Positions 8,166-16,448 of a stretch of 64,000 nucleotides of DNA are shown piece by piece. The notes below the pieces were generated by a model. The model searched no databases. It had not been told where the DNA came from and saw nothing but the letters and a program-made list of their open reading frames with translations. Position numbers and translations under genes: made by a program. Position 1 is the first letter of the stretch. Every line of letters begins with the position of its first letter. Location of the stretch: the NCBI GenBank assembly GCA_965658025.1, contig CBFHQL010000004.1, positions 1-64,000 of the forward strand, read 5' to 3'. Source of the DNA: UBA3537 sp965658025. GTDB lineage: Bacteria > Bacteroidota > Bacteroidia > Flavobacteriales > Flavobacteriaceae.

Positions 8166-9580
8166 AGTGTAGATTTTAGTCCTAATTCTTTGCCTTTTTT
8201 GAGCATCAATGCGCGTGCTGCTCCATGTTCATTGGGGATATGTCCTTCTAATATCGCTTCTTTGATGTGTTCTTTGATGATACCAATTTCGCGGCATGGT
8301 TTCAGATGAAAAGCATTCATGATTTCTTCACCTGTTACAGGAGGTTGAAAATTTCTTACTCTATCTCGTTCTTCAACTTCTACCATTTTTTGGCGTACAA
8401 TTTTAAAATTGTTGTGGTATTTTTTGAATTTCCGAGGATTTTTGGTGGTGATGTCTGCTTCGCAAAGCGTCATCAAATCATCGATATATTCACCAGCGTC
8501 AAAGACCAAACGGCGTACGGCAGCATCTGTGATGTGTTCGCTTGCCAAAGCAATAGGCCGTGAACTCATGAACACTAATTTTTGTACATATTTCATTTTG
8601 TCGTTCAAAGGCATTTTTAAGCGTTTGAACATATGATAAACCATTTTGGACCCTTTGAGTTCATGTCCATGAAATGTCCATCCTACCTTTTTGCTGAAAC
8701 GTTTTGTTGGTGCTTTTCCGATATCATGCAATAATGCGGTCCAACGTAGCCAAACATTATCGGTATGCAGCGCAATGTTGTCTACAACCTCTAGAGTGTG
8801 GTAAAAATTATCTTTGTGGCGTTGTCCTTCTACTTCATCAATACCCTTTAGCACAGTGAGTTCAGGTAAAATCAAATCCAATAGCCCCGTTTTTTCGAGC
8901 AGCAAAAATCCAATAGAGGGCTTAGGGCTCTCCAAAATTTTATGCAACTCCACCACAATACGTTCATTAGTAATGATGGTGATTCTTTCGTGATTTTCTT
9001 TAATGGCTTGGAAAGATTGAGCATCAATTTCGAACTCTAACTGCGTTGCAAATCGAATAGCACGGAGCATACGCAAGGGATCGTCGCTGAATGTTATATT
9101 CGGATCTAAGGGGGTCACTATACGCTTTTTTTTCAAATCTAAAACGCCATCAAAAGGGTCCAAAAGCGTTCCAAAATTTGATGCGTTCAATCCAATTGCC
9201 AAAGCATTTATGGTAAAATCTCTGCGCTTTTGGTCGTCTTCCAAAGTGCCAATTTTAACTTCTGGATTTCGACTCTCTTTTGAATAGGACTCTTTACGAG
9301 CACCCACAAATTCAATTTCAATATCCCCGTGGCGAAACATCGCTGTGCCATAGGTTTTGAAGATACTCACTTTCGGTTTGTGTGCTAATTTTTTAGCTAC
9401 AACTTCAGCGAGTTTAATACCATTTCCAATGGCAACAATATCTATATCTTGACCAGTATTGCGCTCTAATAAAAAATCTCGAACAAAACCGCCTACAACA
9501 TAGCACGCTATGCCCAACTCATCTGCCGTGGTGGAGATGATTTTGAAAATAGGATCTTTCAAAGCATGTTCAAGATTCAT
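8162..9580 (-). CDS. cca: CCA tRNA nucleotidyltransferase with HD domain
   Basis: This enzyme adds or repairs the 3'-CCA end of tRNAs. The 472-residue protein shows the class II nucleotidyltransferase motif GGFVRD at 30-35 with the metal-binding DID at 45-47. A second conserved block is RRDFTINALAI, then DPLRMLRAIRFA and the nucleotide-selecting region. A C-terminal HD phosphohydrolase domain follows, with LLHDIGKAPTKRF at about 283-296. Length and order match the bacterial HD-containing CCA enzymes. It lies 22 bp after the Sua5 gene and overlaps ctaA, so two tRNA-maturation genes travel with a heme gene in one probable transcript. Confidence 0.93.
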   Translation of the reverse strand: MNLEHALKDPIFKIISTTADELGIACYVVGGFVRDFLLERNTGQDIDIVAIGNGIKLAEVVAKKLAHKPKVSIFKTYGTAMFRHGDIEIEFVGARKESYSKESRNPEVKIGTLEDDQKRRDFTINALAIGLNASNFGTLLDPFDGVLDLKKKRIVTPLDPNITFSDDPLRMLRAIRFATQLEFEIDAQSFQAIKENHERITIITNERIVVELHKILESPKPSIGFLLLEKTGLLDLILPELTVLKGIDEVEGQRHKDNFYHTLEVVDNIALHTDNVWLRWTALLHDIGKAPTKRFSKKVGWTFHGHELKGSKMVYHMFKRLKMPLNDKMKYVQKLVFMSSRPIALASEHITDAAVRRLVFDAGEYIDDLMTLCEADITTKNPRKFKKYHNNFKIVRQKMVEVEERDRVRNFQPPVTGEEIMNAFHLKPCREIGIIKEHIKEAILEGHIPNEHGAARALMLKKGKELGLKSTL

Positions 9581-9602
9581 AGATTTTTTGTACTAGTAAT
9601 AA

Positions 9603-10166
9603 TCATCGAATAATTTTCACTTCTCCATTTGTACTCAACTTGATGATTGAAGAAGGTTTCGCTGGTTTTTTATCGCGCTCCAAAGTTACGACATAGTCCA
9701 CACCTTTTAAAATATCATTTTCAATTTCTTGAAATACTTTTGGTGTAGGATTTCCTGAAATGTTTGCTGAGGTCGATACAATAGGTTTTTTGAAGCGTTT
9801 GAGCAATTCGCCACAAAATCCAGTGTGTACCATGCGAATAGCCAAGGTATTGTCTTGTGCAATTAAGTTTTCTGACACACGCAACGGACGGTCATAAATA
9901 ATGGTGGTTGGTGTATTGGCGTATTTAAGAATAGTATAGGCAGTTTCTGGAATTTCCTCTACATACTGATTCAACATTTGTATAGAATCCACCAAACAAA
10001 TCATTGTTTTTGAATCTTCTCTTTTTTTAAGCTCAAATATTTTTTGAACCGCTTCAAAGTTGGTAGCATCACAGCCAATACCCCAAACCGTATCTGTTGG
10101 GTAAAGCAAAAGCCCACCTTTTTTCAAAATGGATATAGACTGTTTTAGATCATCATTCATGAGCAT
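9603..10166 (-). CDS. L-threonylcarbamoyladenylate synthase (Sua5/YciO/YrdC family)
   Basis: This protein makes threonylcarbamoyl-AMP, the precursor of the t6A modification at position 37 of ANN-decoding tRNAs. The 187-residue protein is the short YrdC/TsaC form, without the Sua5 C-terminal domain. It has the nucleotide pocket LLYPTDTVWGIGCDA at 20-34, the basic ELKKREDSKTMICL and the family motif IVSTSANISGNPTP. Two ATGs are close together (10166 and 10160); either could be used. A TATTTTTG box at 10189-10196 puts a likely transcription start about 15 bp upstream. First gene of the run cca-ctaA-6615. Confidence 0.92.
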   Translation of the reverse strand: MLMNDDLKQSISILKKGGLLLYPTDTVWGIGCDATNFEAVQKIFELKKREDSKTMICLVDSIQMLNQYVEEIPETAYTILKYANTPTTIIYDRPLRVSENLIAQDNTLAIRMVHTGFCGELLKRFKKPIVSTSANISGNPTPKVFQEIENDILKGVDYVVTLERDKKPAKPSSIIKLSTNGEVKIIR

Positions 10167-10188
10167 AAATTATTATAAATTATGTGTA

Positions 10189-10196
10189 CAAAAATA
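10189..10196 (-). promoter_or_regulatory. -7 box of the Sua5 gene
   Basis: The reverse strand reads TATTTTTG, an exact match to the Bacteroidetes -7 consensus TAnnTTTG, 22 bp before the ATG at 10166. I do not see a TTG at the usual -33 spacing, so this rests on the -7 match alone. Confidence 0.4.
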
Positions 10197-10247
10197 GTTT
10201 AATTGATTTGATATTTGTACTTTTAAATAATTAACCAAATTAACTTT

Positions 10248-11216
10248 ATGTCTTTTAAGCGCGTTCTAGTCGCAAACCACAGGTTGGATGCTGTTGGAGG
10301 TTCGGAAACGTTTACATATGCACTTGTTGAAGCTTTAAAAAATAAGGGCTATTCTGTAGAATATTTTACTTTTTTCAAGGGGGTAACTTCTGAAAAAATT
10401 GAACAGAACTTAGGCGTCCAATTCATGTCTAAAAAGCGGTATGATTTAATTTTAGCCAATCATTATACATGTATTCGGTTTTTAAGCCGTAAAGGCCCCA
10501 TTATCCAAACTTGTCATGGGATTTTTCCAAAGCTAGAAAAACCATCGCCTTATGCTGATGGTTTTGTAAGTATTTCAGAAGAAATAAAATCATATATTTT
10601 TAAAAAAGGGTATACCTCTACATTGATTTTAAATGGAATAAATTGCACCCGCTACAGCAGTAAAACGCCCATTAATAAGGTCCTGAAAAATGTTTTAAGC
10701 TTAAGTCAGTCTAAAGTCGCCAATGCAAAAATTAAATCAGTTTGTGAAGAAATAGGGGTAAATTTTAAAAAATTGAATAAACATGTTAACCCTATTTGGA
10801 ATGTTGAAGATTTAATTAATGAAGCCGATTTAGTAGTTGGTCTTGGCCGTTCTGCATATGAGGCCATGGCTTGTGGAAGGCCAGTGGTGGTTTATGACGA
10901 ACGCGATTATAATTCTTCTAAAGCAGATGGCTATATGACTACAGATTTAATTTCTAAATGTGTTGCAAACAATTGCTCTGGTCGGTATTTTAATTATAAA
11001 TTTTCTAAATCAGATTTAATAGAGTCATTTCAATCCTATAATCCTGACGATGGTGATTCAATGCGAAATTATGCTTTGACACATTTCAATATTGATAAGA
11101 CAATTGAGCAGTATTTAAATTATGCAAAAACACTAAAAAAACGGAATTCGAAGTGGAGACTTACAATTGCATATCTATACCAAAGTTATAGAATTTTTCG
11201 TCTTCGAAAAAGATAA
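10248..11216 (+). CDS. Glycosyltransferase, GT-B fold (GT4-like)
   Basis: The protein has 322 residues. The N-terminal Rossmann half starts RVLVANHRLDAVGGSETFTY, the usual GGSE/GG loop of GT4 enzymes that binds the acceptor. The C-terminal nucleotide-sugar site has VVGLGRSAYEAMACGRPVVV, the E-x7-E-like EAMACG motif. The C-terminus is strongly basic (LKKRNSKWRL ... RLRKR), suggesting peripheral membrane binding. Compared with a typical GT4 of 350-380 residues it is slightly short, mostly in the linker. It opens the LPS/surface-glycan cluster and is convergent with the next gene. The sugar and acceptor cannot be told from sequence. Confidence 0.82.
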   Translation: MSFKRVLVANHRLDAVGGSETFTYALVEALKNKGYSVEYFTFFKGVTSEKIEQNLGVQFMSKKRYDLILANHYTCIRFLSRKGPIIQTCHGIFPKLEKPSPYADGFVSISEEIKSYIFKKGYTSTLILNGINCTRYSSKTPINKVLKNVLSLSQSKVANAKIKSVCEEIGVNFKKLNKHVNPIWNVEDLINEADLVVGLGRSAYEAMACGRPVVVYDERDYNSSKADGYMTTDLISKCVANNCSGRYFNYKFSKSDLIESFQSYNPDDGDSMRNYALTHFNIDKTIEQYLNYAKTLKKRNSKWRLTIAYLYQSYRIFRLRKR

Positions 11217-11218
11217 AA

Positions 11219-12130
11219 TTAACGTGCTTTTTCTCTTTTTAACTGCTTGTTTTTCAATGAACTAGAAAAATCACCACCTTTAATGGCTATGGGCAGTAAA
11301 TCCCATTTTTTTGGTTTTATCAAAAATGTAATGACGAAATATGAAACGATAGCTAAATATTTGAGTGTAGAGTAGTTTTTTTTCAAAACATATAAATAGG
11401 ATATGAATCCTTCTTTTTTTAGTGCTGTTGATATACCTGTACTTGCCCCTTGAAAATGAACAATTTCTGCTTGAGGTAACAACATAATTTTATGCCCTTG
11501 TTTTCGCATTCTATAACAAATATCCATTTCTTCAAAATAAAGGAATATGTTAGGATCAAACCCCTTAACCTTCTCGAAACTATTTCTTCGGAAAAACATA
11601 AAAGCGCCGTTTACAAAATTCACCTCCAAAGGGGCTTTGTATTGTTGTTTTCGTTTTGGGTATTTTTTTGGATTTATCGCTTCTAAAAAACCTCTACCAA
11701 AAATTAGTTTCCGTAATCCTTTATCGTGGTCAAATGAGGGTACAAAATTGTTATGTTCATCAAAATTTTGTGCTGTACAAACCCCAACATTTGGATTCGA
11801 TTCCATAAAATTATAGGTGATAGAAAGTACATCATTTTTCAATACCACGTCGTTATTTATAAATAATATATATTGGCCTTTTGCATGTTGAACGCCAAGC
11901 ATATTTCCGCCCCCAAACCCGGTATTTAAAGTACTACTATGCAAAATAATATCAGGTCTTTTTTTGAGTCCCTCACATAAAATTTTATAATCCTCGACTT
12001 CTGAATTATTGTCTACAACAATAATTTCAAACTCGATGGATTTTGCACTTTTTTTATAAATTGAAGCAATACAATCTAAAGTAAATTTAGCTGTATTGTA
12101 ATTAATTAAAATGATTGAAATATCTTTCAA
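11219..12130 (-). CDS. Glycosyltransferase family 2 (rhamnosyltransferase-like)
   Basis: A GT-A enzyme with SIILINYNTAKFTLDCIASI at the N-terminus, the nucleotide-binding IIVVDNNSE, the NTGFGGGNMLG motif and the metal site LFINNDVVL. Its C-terminal half (FVNGAFMFFRR ... GFDPNIFLYFEEMDICYR) is typical of the WbbL-like dTDP-rhamnosyl/sugar transferases. No ATG is available: the open frame reaches TTG 12178, but that overlaps the divergent gene at 12170. A second TTG at 12130 gives a family-like start (LKDISIILINYN) without overlap, so I place the start there with moderate confidence. The hydrophobic segment at about 255-275 could anchor the protein to the membrane. Confidence 0.8.
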   Translation of the reverse strand: MKDISIILINYNTAKFTLDCIASIYKKSAKSIEFEIIVVDNNSEVEDYKILCEGLKKRPDIILHSSTLNTGFGGGNMLGVQHAKGQYILFINNDVVLKNDVLSITYNFMESNPNVGVCTAQNFDEHNNFVPSFDHDKGLRKLIFGRGFLEAINPKKYPKRKQQYKAPLEVNFVNGAFMFFRRNSFEKVKGFDPNIFLYFEEMDICYRMRKQGHKIMLLPQAEIVHFQGASTGISTALKKEGFISYLYVLKKNYSTLKYLAIVSYFVITFLIKPKKWDLLPIAIKGGDFSSSLKNKQLKREKAR

Positions 12131-12169
12131 GGAATTTTTTATTAAATTTACCAAAATATTTTTACTAAT

Positions 12170-13120
12170 ATGCCCCAAAAAAAAATATTAATCATAGCTC
12201 CTGTGGCTTATGGTTATTCTGAATACATTTTTAAATCAATTTCTAAATTTGATTCTGTATGTAGTTTTATGATTTACATAGAACACGGCAAATTCAAATA
12301 CAAAAACTTTCTTCACCGCGTACAAAATTTTCTTTGTAAAACATTTTTAAATAGAAATTTAAAAAAAGAACATGCCAATAATTTAGTTGTTGAACAACTA
12401 AGAGAAATTGGATTTTTGGATATGATTTTTATCATTAGACCAGATTATCTTAATAATAAAACGTTGAGAATTTTAAGAAATTCAACTTCTAATTTTAAAA
12501 CACTATTTTATGACAGTACGAGAAGGTTCCCTGCAAAACTGAAACTTAACCCTTTATTTGATAAAGTGTACAGCTATGATAAATTAGACGTAAAGCAATA
12601 TGGTTTTGAGTTTTTAACCAATTATATTTTTGAGGAAAGTAACGCTAAAGATTATGACTATTTGTTTTTTAATATCGCCACTTTTGATTATCGTTTTCAT
12701 TTAGTTGAAAAGTTGGCTATGTATATAGAAGATCACAATTGGTCGAAATCTATTTTTGTTTTTAATCATCGTGGAGTACTTGAATCAGATTATTTAAACG
12801 TTATTTCAGAATCTATACCTGTAGATGAAATGGGTGGTATTATTAAATCTTGTAAGATTATGATTGATATCCAACGTGATGATCAAATCGGACTTTCTTT
12901 CCGTGTTTTTGAAGCGCTTGGTCATAGAAAAAAGCTTATAACGACCAATACAGATATTATTAATTATGACTTTTATAATCCTCAAAATATACTGGTTTTA
13001 GACCCTAACAATTTACAAATTCCAAAATCTTTTGTAGAATCTCCTTATGTAGACGTTCCAGATCATATTTTGGATCCCTATCGCATAGACAATTGGGTTA
13101 AAAAAGTTTTTGAACTATAA
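12170..13120 (+). CDS. Probable LPS glycosyltransferase (RfaS/CgeB-like)
   Basis: The protein has 316 residues and no signal peptide. The arrangement resembles the RfaS/CgeB group of GT-B proteins, in which a spore-coat or LPS-core transferase is assumed but biochemistry is thin. It has ILIIAPVAYGYSEYIF at the N-terminus and a central FYDSTRRFP and DKVYSYDKLDVKQYGFEFL. The C-terminal site IDIQRDDQIGLSFRVFEALG supplies the sugar-nucleotide glutamate, followed by KKLITTNTDI. ATG 12170 has no strong alternative. It diverges from the GT2 gene at 12130 with only about 39 bp between starts, and its stop overlaps the convergent GT gene by 6 nt. Family placement is by eye. Confidence 0.7.
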   Translation: MPQKKILIIAPVAYGYSEYIFKSISKFDSVCSFMIYIEHGKFKYKNFLHRVQNFLCKTFLNRNLKKEHANNLVVEQLREIGFLDMIFIIRPDYLNNKTLRILRNSTSNFKTLFYDSTRRFPAKLKLNPLFDKVYSYDKLDVKQYGFEFLTNYIFEESNAKDYDYLFFNIATFDYRFHLVEKLAMYIEDHNWSKSIFVFNHRGVLESDYLNVISESIPVDEMGGIIKSCKIMIDIQRDDQIGLSFRVFEALGHRKKLITTNTDIINYDFYNPQNILVLDPNNLQIPKSFVESPYVDVPDHILDPYRIDNWVKKVFEL

Positions 13121-14185
13121 GAGTGAACGATAAACTTCAATGTATTGTTTTGCAGCCTTGTTCCAATCAAAGCTTCTGGCACGTTCTACATATTTCTTTG
13201 AATACCAGTCTTTTTTGGCAAGATAATGTTTCATTCCTTTTGTAAAAACTTCTGCCATATATTTTGGTTCAAAATGATCCCAATAAAAAGCATGTTTTCC
13301 TCCAATTTCGGGTAGAGAGGTGCTATTGAATAAAAATACAGGTTTTCCAAAACGCATGGCTTCAATGGGTGGAATTCCAAAGCCTTCACGCAAGCTAGGA
13401 AATACAAAAGCAGCACAATGTTTCAAATAATAGTGCTTTTCAGTATCATTAATTTTACCTGTCAAAATCACACGGTCTTCCAATTTATTAGACTTGATAC
13501 ATTCAGCTAATTCTTGTTTTGCATAATCTGTATTTTGGTTTCCAGAAATGATAAGATCATAATCTGGAAGCTCTTCAAGCATATTTACAAGCGTATGAAA
13601 GTTTTTTCTTGGAGTACACTCACCAATGGTGAATAAAAATGGACGTTTTGTCGTGTGTTTTGGTACAAAATCGGCATCTAGTTCTGTGGATTTAATAGGA
13701 TTTCCATTGTAAATTACAAATTCTGGAACTTGCGGAACTTTGAAATGCTTGTGTGTTGAAGCTTTGGCATATTCAGAAATATACGTGATTGCCGAACTGC
13801 GGTTGAGTTTGTCTTGAAAGCGTACATTTCGCTCATGTTTTGGATTATTAGAAACTTCATCTATAAAATTAACATCATGAACCGTAAGCAAATATGGACT
13901 CACAGATTGGGGCTCTATCTTTATGTTTTGATTTAAAGAATGCCAAACATCGTATTTTTTTCTGATACCAAAAAGAGGGTATCGTCTAAAGCTATAGTAT
14001 TTTTTATATTCAAAATAATCTCCAAATTCTTCTTTTAATTTAGTAATATTCTTAGCATGAATTACCATTTTAAAATCGCTTATATTGGCATTATAAAGTC
14101 CCTTTATAAGATGATAATTAAACTGCCCAAATCCGAAATAAGGGTTTTTTATATTATGTGCTTCCAGAAAAATACGTTTTTTCAT
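13115..14185 (-). CDS. Glycosyltransferase family 1/4 (GT-B)
   Basis: The product has 356 residues. The N-terminal half has IFLEAHNIKNPYFGFGQFNY (acceptor loop) and LLTVHDVNFIDE. The C-terminal half has the classic GT4 donor site, FLFTIGECTPRKNFHTLVNM, then VFPSLREGFGIPPIEAMRFG with both conserved glutamates of the E-x7-E motif. An in-frame ATG at 14215 exists, but the ATG at 14185 is preferred. It gives the family-like start MKKRIFLEAHN and sits 1 bp after the upstream stop instead of overlapping it by 29 nt. It is the third gene of a minus-strand set with the two GT2-type genes at 14187 and 14953. Confidence 0.88.
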   Translation of the reverse strand: MKKRIFLEAHNIKNPYFGFGQFNYHLIKGLYNANISDFKMVIHAKNITKLKEEFGDYFEYKKYYSFRRYPLFGIRKKYDVWHSLNQNIKIEPQSVSPYLLTVHDVNFIDEVSNNPKHERNVRFQDKLNRSSAITYISEYAKASTHKHFKVPQVPEFVIYNGNPIKSTELDADFVPKHTTKRPFLFTIGECTPRKNFHTLVNMLEELPDYDLIISGNQNTDYAKQELAECIKSNKLEDRVILTGKINDTEKHYYLKHCAAFVFPSLREGFGIPPIEAMRFGKPVFLFNSTSLPEIGGKHAFYWDHFEPKYMAEVFTKGMKHYLAKKDWYSKKYVERARSFDWNKAAKQYIEVYRSLL

Positions 14186-14186
14186 C

Positions 14187-14948
14187 TTAGGATTTGTTTT
14201 GTCGCCATAACTCACGAAGTTTGATGTATTTCAAAAATGTGACATTGTACGTTTGAACACATATTACCCAACCATTGAATCCGTCCAAAAATCCACGTCT
14301 GAGGAAATAGGCCTTAAAAAAAGCCCAACTTGGTCGCCAGATGATTTTCAGTAAAGACGATTTGATGCCCAAATCGTAGTACGCTTGTGCAGCAATGCTC
14401 GAAAAACGTTCAATTTTTTGGTTGTGCTCTTCGTAGTCTCTATAAATCCAATGCAATAGATCGCCTTTTAGATGTCCACTTTTTTTACCAGTTTTTAGTG
14501 TAAAACAATCATGTGGATTGATGCCTTTCCATGTGCCACTGTCTTTTTTGAATAGTCTCAATTTTTGGTCTGGATACCAGTCAGAATGTTTGATCCATTG
14601 TCCACAATAATTGTTTAAACGATTGCAATAATAGCCGTCTTTAATCCAATTATCCTTAACATCTAAAATCGATTTTTTTAATGGTTCTGATAGCGCTTCA
14701 TCGCCATCCAAAGACAGTATATAATCATATTTTGTCTGTGTTAAAGCAAAGTTTTTTTGTTCTTTATACCCCAGAAAGGACTGCTCTATAAAACGAACAC
14801 CATAGCGTTCACATATCTGTTTTGTATTATCGGTAGAGTAGGAGTCCACCACTACAATTTCATCGGCAACATCTTGCAGTGATGCAAGACACTTTTCCAA
14901 ATGTTCCTCCTCATTGAAGGTGATGATAACGGCCGAGAGTTTTACCAT
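14187..14948 (-). CDS. Glycosyltransferase family 2 (LPS core, KdtX/WaaE-like)
   Basis: This is an intact GT2 of the WaaE/KdtX type that adds a sugar to the LPS inner core. The N-terminus reads KLSAVIITFNEEEHLEKCL and the donor site is EIVVVDSYSTDNT. The metal motif ILSLDGDE has both aspartates (residues 81 and 83 from the chosen start). The C-terminus has the subfamily hallmark IWRPSWAFFKAYFLRRGFLD, also seen in the two related proteins at 14953 and 16440. ATG 14948 (MVKLSAVIITFN) is preferred over ATG 14960, which would overlap the upstream gene. Only 4 bp separates it from the degenerate paralogue upstream. Confidence 0.88.
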   Translation of the reverse strand: MVKLSAVIITFNEEEHLEKCLASLQDVADEIVVVDSYSTDNTKQICERYGVRFIEQSFLGYKEQKNFALTQTKYDYILSLDGDEALSEPLKKSILDVKDNWIKDGYYCNRLNNYCGQWIKHSDWYPDQKLRLFKKDSGTWKGINPHDCFTLKTGKKSGHLKGDLLHWIYRDYEEHNQKIERFSSIAAQAYYDLGIKSSLLKIIWRPSWAFFKAYFLRRGFLDGFNGWVICVQTYNVTFLKYIKLRELWRQNKS

Positions 14949-14952
14949 ATTT

Positions 14953-15657
14953 TCACTCAAGATTTCTATAATTTAACCAAAGAAAAAGATAGGTTTTCAG
15001 TTGCATAAATGCTCTAAGATAAGCCAAAACAAAACCTCGTTTGCCATCCAAGATACAAAGATTAAAAACACATTCTTTTTTTAGTGTCCAAAAAGGTTTC
15101 CATATGAAGTCAATGACGTTTGGTTTTATATTTTTAGAATACAATTGCATTGCTTTTCTTTTTGCAATTTGTGTTGTTCGTTGCGAAAATGTATCAAAAT
15201 CTAAGTACAATATTCTAAGCTTTGAGTCGAGTTGTGATGTCCCAATAATATTTGATTTTTTCGACCATAAAATGGGTTTCCATTTTGTTCTAAAACCAGA
15301 AAATTTCAAGTTTTTTCCCATAAAGTCAAATTGAGTTTTGGCCTTGAATGTTTTAGGTGCTTTTATGTTTTCAACAACATTAAGTATTTCTTTTTTTAAT
15401 TCTGTTGAAATTATTTCAGTTGCTTCTATTCCTAAAATCCAATCATATTTACACTGTTGTTTAGCGGTATTAAATAGTGAAGTTGTATCCTCTTTTTCAT
15501 TTTCAATAAAATGAAAATCAAATTCATTTTTCAACCTTAATTTTACGTCTAAATCTAAAGTTCCTATCACAATAATTTGACTGGCAAAAGATAAGTGTTT
15601 CAAACACGCTTTTAAATAAGCATCATCATTAAAAGAAATTACAACAGCACTGATCAT
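14953..15657 (-). CDS. GT2-family protein lacking the catalytic DXD residues
   Basis: This 234-residue protein aligns along its length with the adjacent intact GT2 (14187-14948): same N-terminus (MISAVVISFNDDAYLKACLK), same YDWIL block and same tail (FIWKPFWTLKKE...LDGKRGF). The metal-binding DGDE of the neighbour is replaced by EATE (E78, A79, T80, E81). The donor-site aspartate in VVVDSYSTD becomes VIGTLDLD. The reading frame is open and spaced normally before the next gene, so it does not look like a dying pseudogene. It may be a non-catalytic partner, or it may use another mechanism. Its promoter probably overlaps the palindrome at 15681-15698. Confidence 0.78.
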   Translation of the reverse strand: MISAVVISFNDDAYLKACLKHLSFASQIIVIGTLDLDVKLRLKNEFDFHFIENEKEDTTSLFNTAKQQCKYDWILGIEATEIISTELKKEILNVVENIKAPKTFKAKTQFDFMGKNLKFSGFRTKWKPILWSKKSNIIGTSQLDSKLRILYLDFDTFSQRTTQIAKRKAMQLYSKNIKPNVIDFIWKPFWTLKKECVFNLCILDGKRGFVLAYLRAFMQLKTYLFLWLNYRNLE

Positions 15658-15680
15658 ATATTTAAAAACTGTACGAATTA

Positions 15681-15698
15681 TTGTGTAGTCCTACACAA
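15681..15698. promoter_or_regulatory. Perfect 18-bp palindrome, candidate operator
   Basis: TTGTGTAG-TC-CTACACAA has 8-bp perfect arms and a 2-nt centre. It lies in the 77-bp gap between two divergent glycan genes (15657 minus, 15735 plus). Its right arm overlaps a minus-strand -7 box (15696-15703). There is no T-run, and a 2-nt loop is too tight for a terminator hairpin. A dimeric repressor site is the simplest reading, but no cognate regulator is visible nearby. Confidence 0.45.
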
Positions 15699-15703
15699 AA
15701 GTA
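15696..15703 (-). promoter_or_regulatory. -7 box of the GT2-like gene
   Basis: The reverse strand reads TACTTTTG, matching TAnnTTTG, 39 bp before ATG 15657. It overlaps the right arm of the palindrome at 15681-15698, so a protein bound there would cover the transcription start. No clear -33 TTG was found. Confidence 0.4.
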
Positions 15704-15734
15704 ATAATTTTACCACGATTAAAGGTTCTATTTC

Positions 15735-16448
15735 ATGGCAAAGCTTCCAATTTTGATGTACCATAATATCTCTTCGTACAATGCTGAGAGTAAAGGACTT
15801 ACAATCTCTGTTGAAAAATTGGAGCAACAGTTTCAATATTTGGTTTCAAATGGCTTCACAACGGTTTCTTTCTCTGATATGGAATCCAATAAAATGGTTC
15901 CACCAAAGAAACCAATCGTCATTACTTTTGACGATGTTTATGAAAATCAACTTAAGTATGCTTACCCTTTACTTCAAAAATACAACTTAAAAGCTAGTTT
16001 TTTTGTCCCTTTTGCCTACGTTGGAGGCCATGATGATTGGAATGATGGACAAGAAAACATCATGTCTGTAGAACAGTTAAAATCTTTAGACTCTAATGTG
16101 ATTGAGTTAGGTCTTCACTCTTTTAAGCATCGACCTTACGACGGTCTGACCTCAGAAGAGATAGAAACTGATTTTCAAGAATGTCAAGATTTTATACAAA
16201 AACACAATTTAGACATCAAAAATATTTTGGCCTATCCCTACGGCAAATTTCCAAGAGGAAACTCAGAAAAAACACGTTTTTTTAATCAATTATCTGCTCA
16301 TAAAATTGCGTTTGGACTTCGCATTGGAAATCGCATAAATCGACTTCCTTTACGGACAAAATATGAATTGAATCGTTTGGATATTAAAGGCGATATGAGC
16401 TTGTTTTCCTTTAAGTTTAAACTGAAGTTTGGGAAGCTTTTATTTTAA
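15735..16448 (+). CDS. Polysaccharide deacetylase family protein
   Basis: A NodB-homology enzyme of 237 residues that should remove acetyl groups from an N-acetylated sugar. The metal triad is visible: the Asp of ITFDD (D66/D67) and the histidines of HSFKH (H128, H132). The arginine/proline block follows in ILAYPYGKFPRG. The N-terminus LPILMYHNIS is the usual first strand. There is no signal peptide, so it probably acts in the cytoplasm on a glycan precursor, fitting its place among LPS glycosyltransferases. Its last 9 bp overlap the end of the convergent GT2 gene. Confidence 0.9.
   Translation: MAKLPILMYHNISSYNAESKGLTISVEKLEQQFQYLVSNGFTTVSFSDMESNKMVPPKKPIVITFDDVYENQLKYAYPLLQKYNLKASFFVPFAYVGGHDDWNDGQENIMSVEQLKSLDSNVIELGLHSFKHRPYDGLTSEEIETDFQECQDFIQKHNLDIKNILAYPYGKFPRGNSEKTRFFNQLSAHKIAFGLRIGNRINRLPLRTKYELNRLDIKGDMSLFSFKFKLKFGKLLF

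Noticed and set aside
13115..14215. Possible frameshift between the two GT genes because of a 29-nt overlap
   Set aside because: The overlap vanishes if the ATG at 14185 is used, which fits the family N-terminus, so no frameshift is needed.
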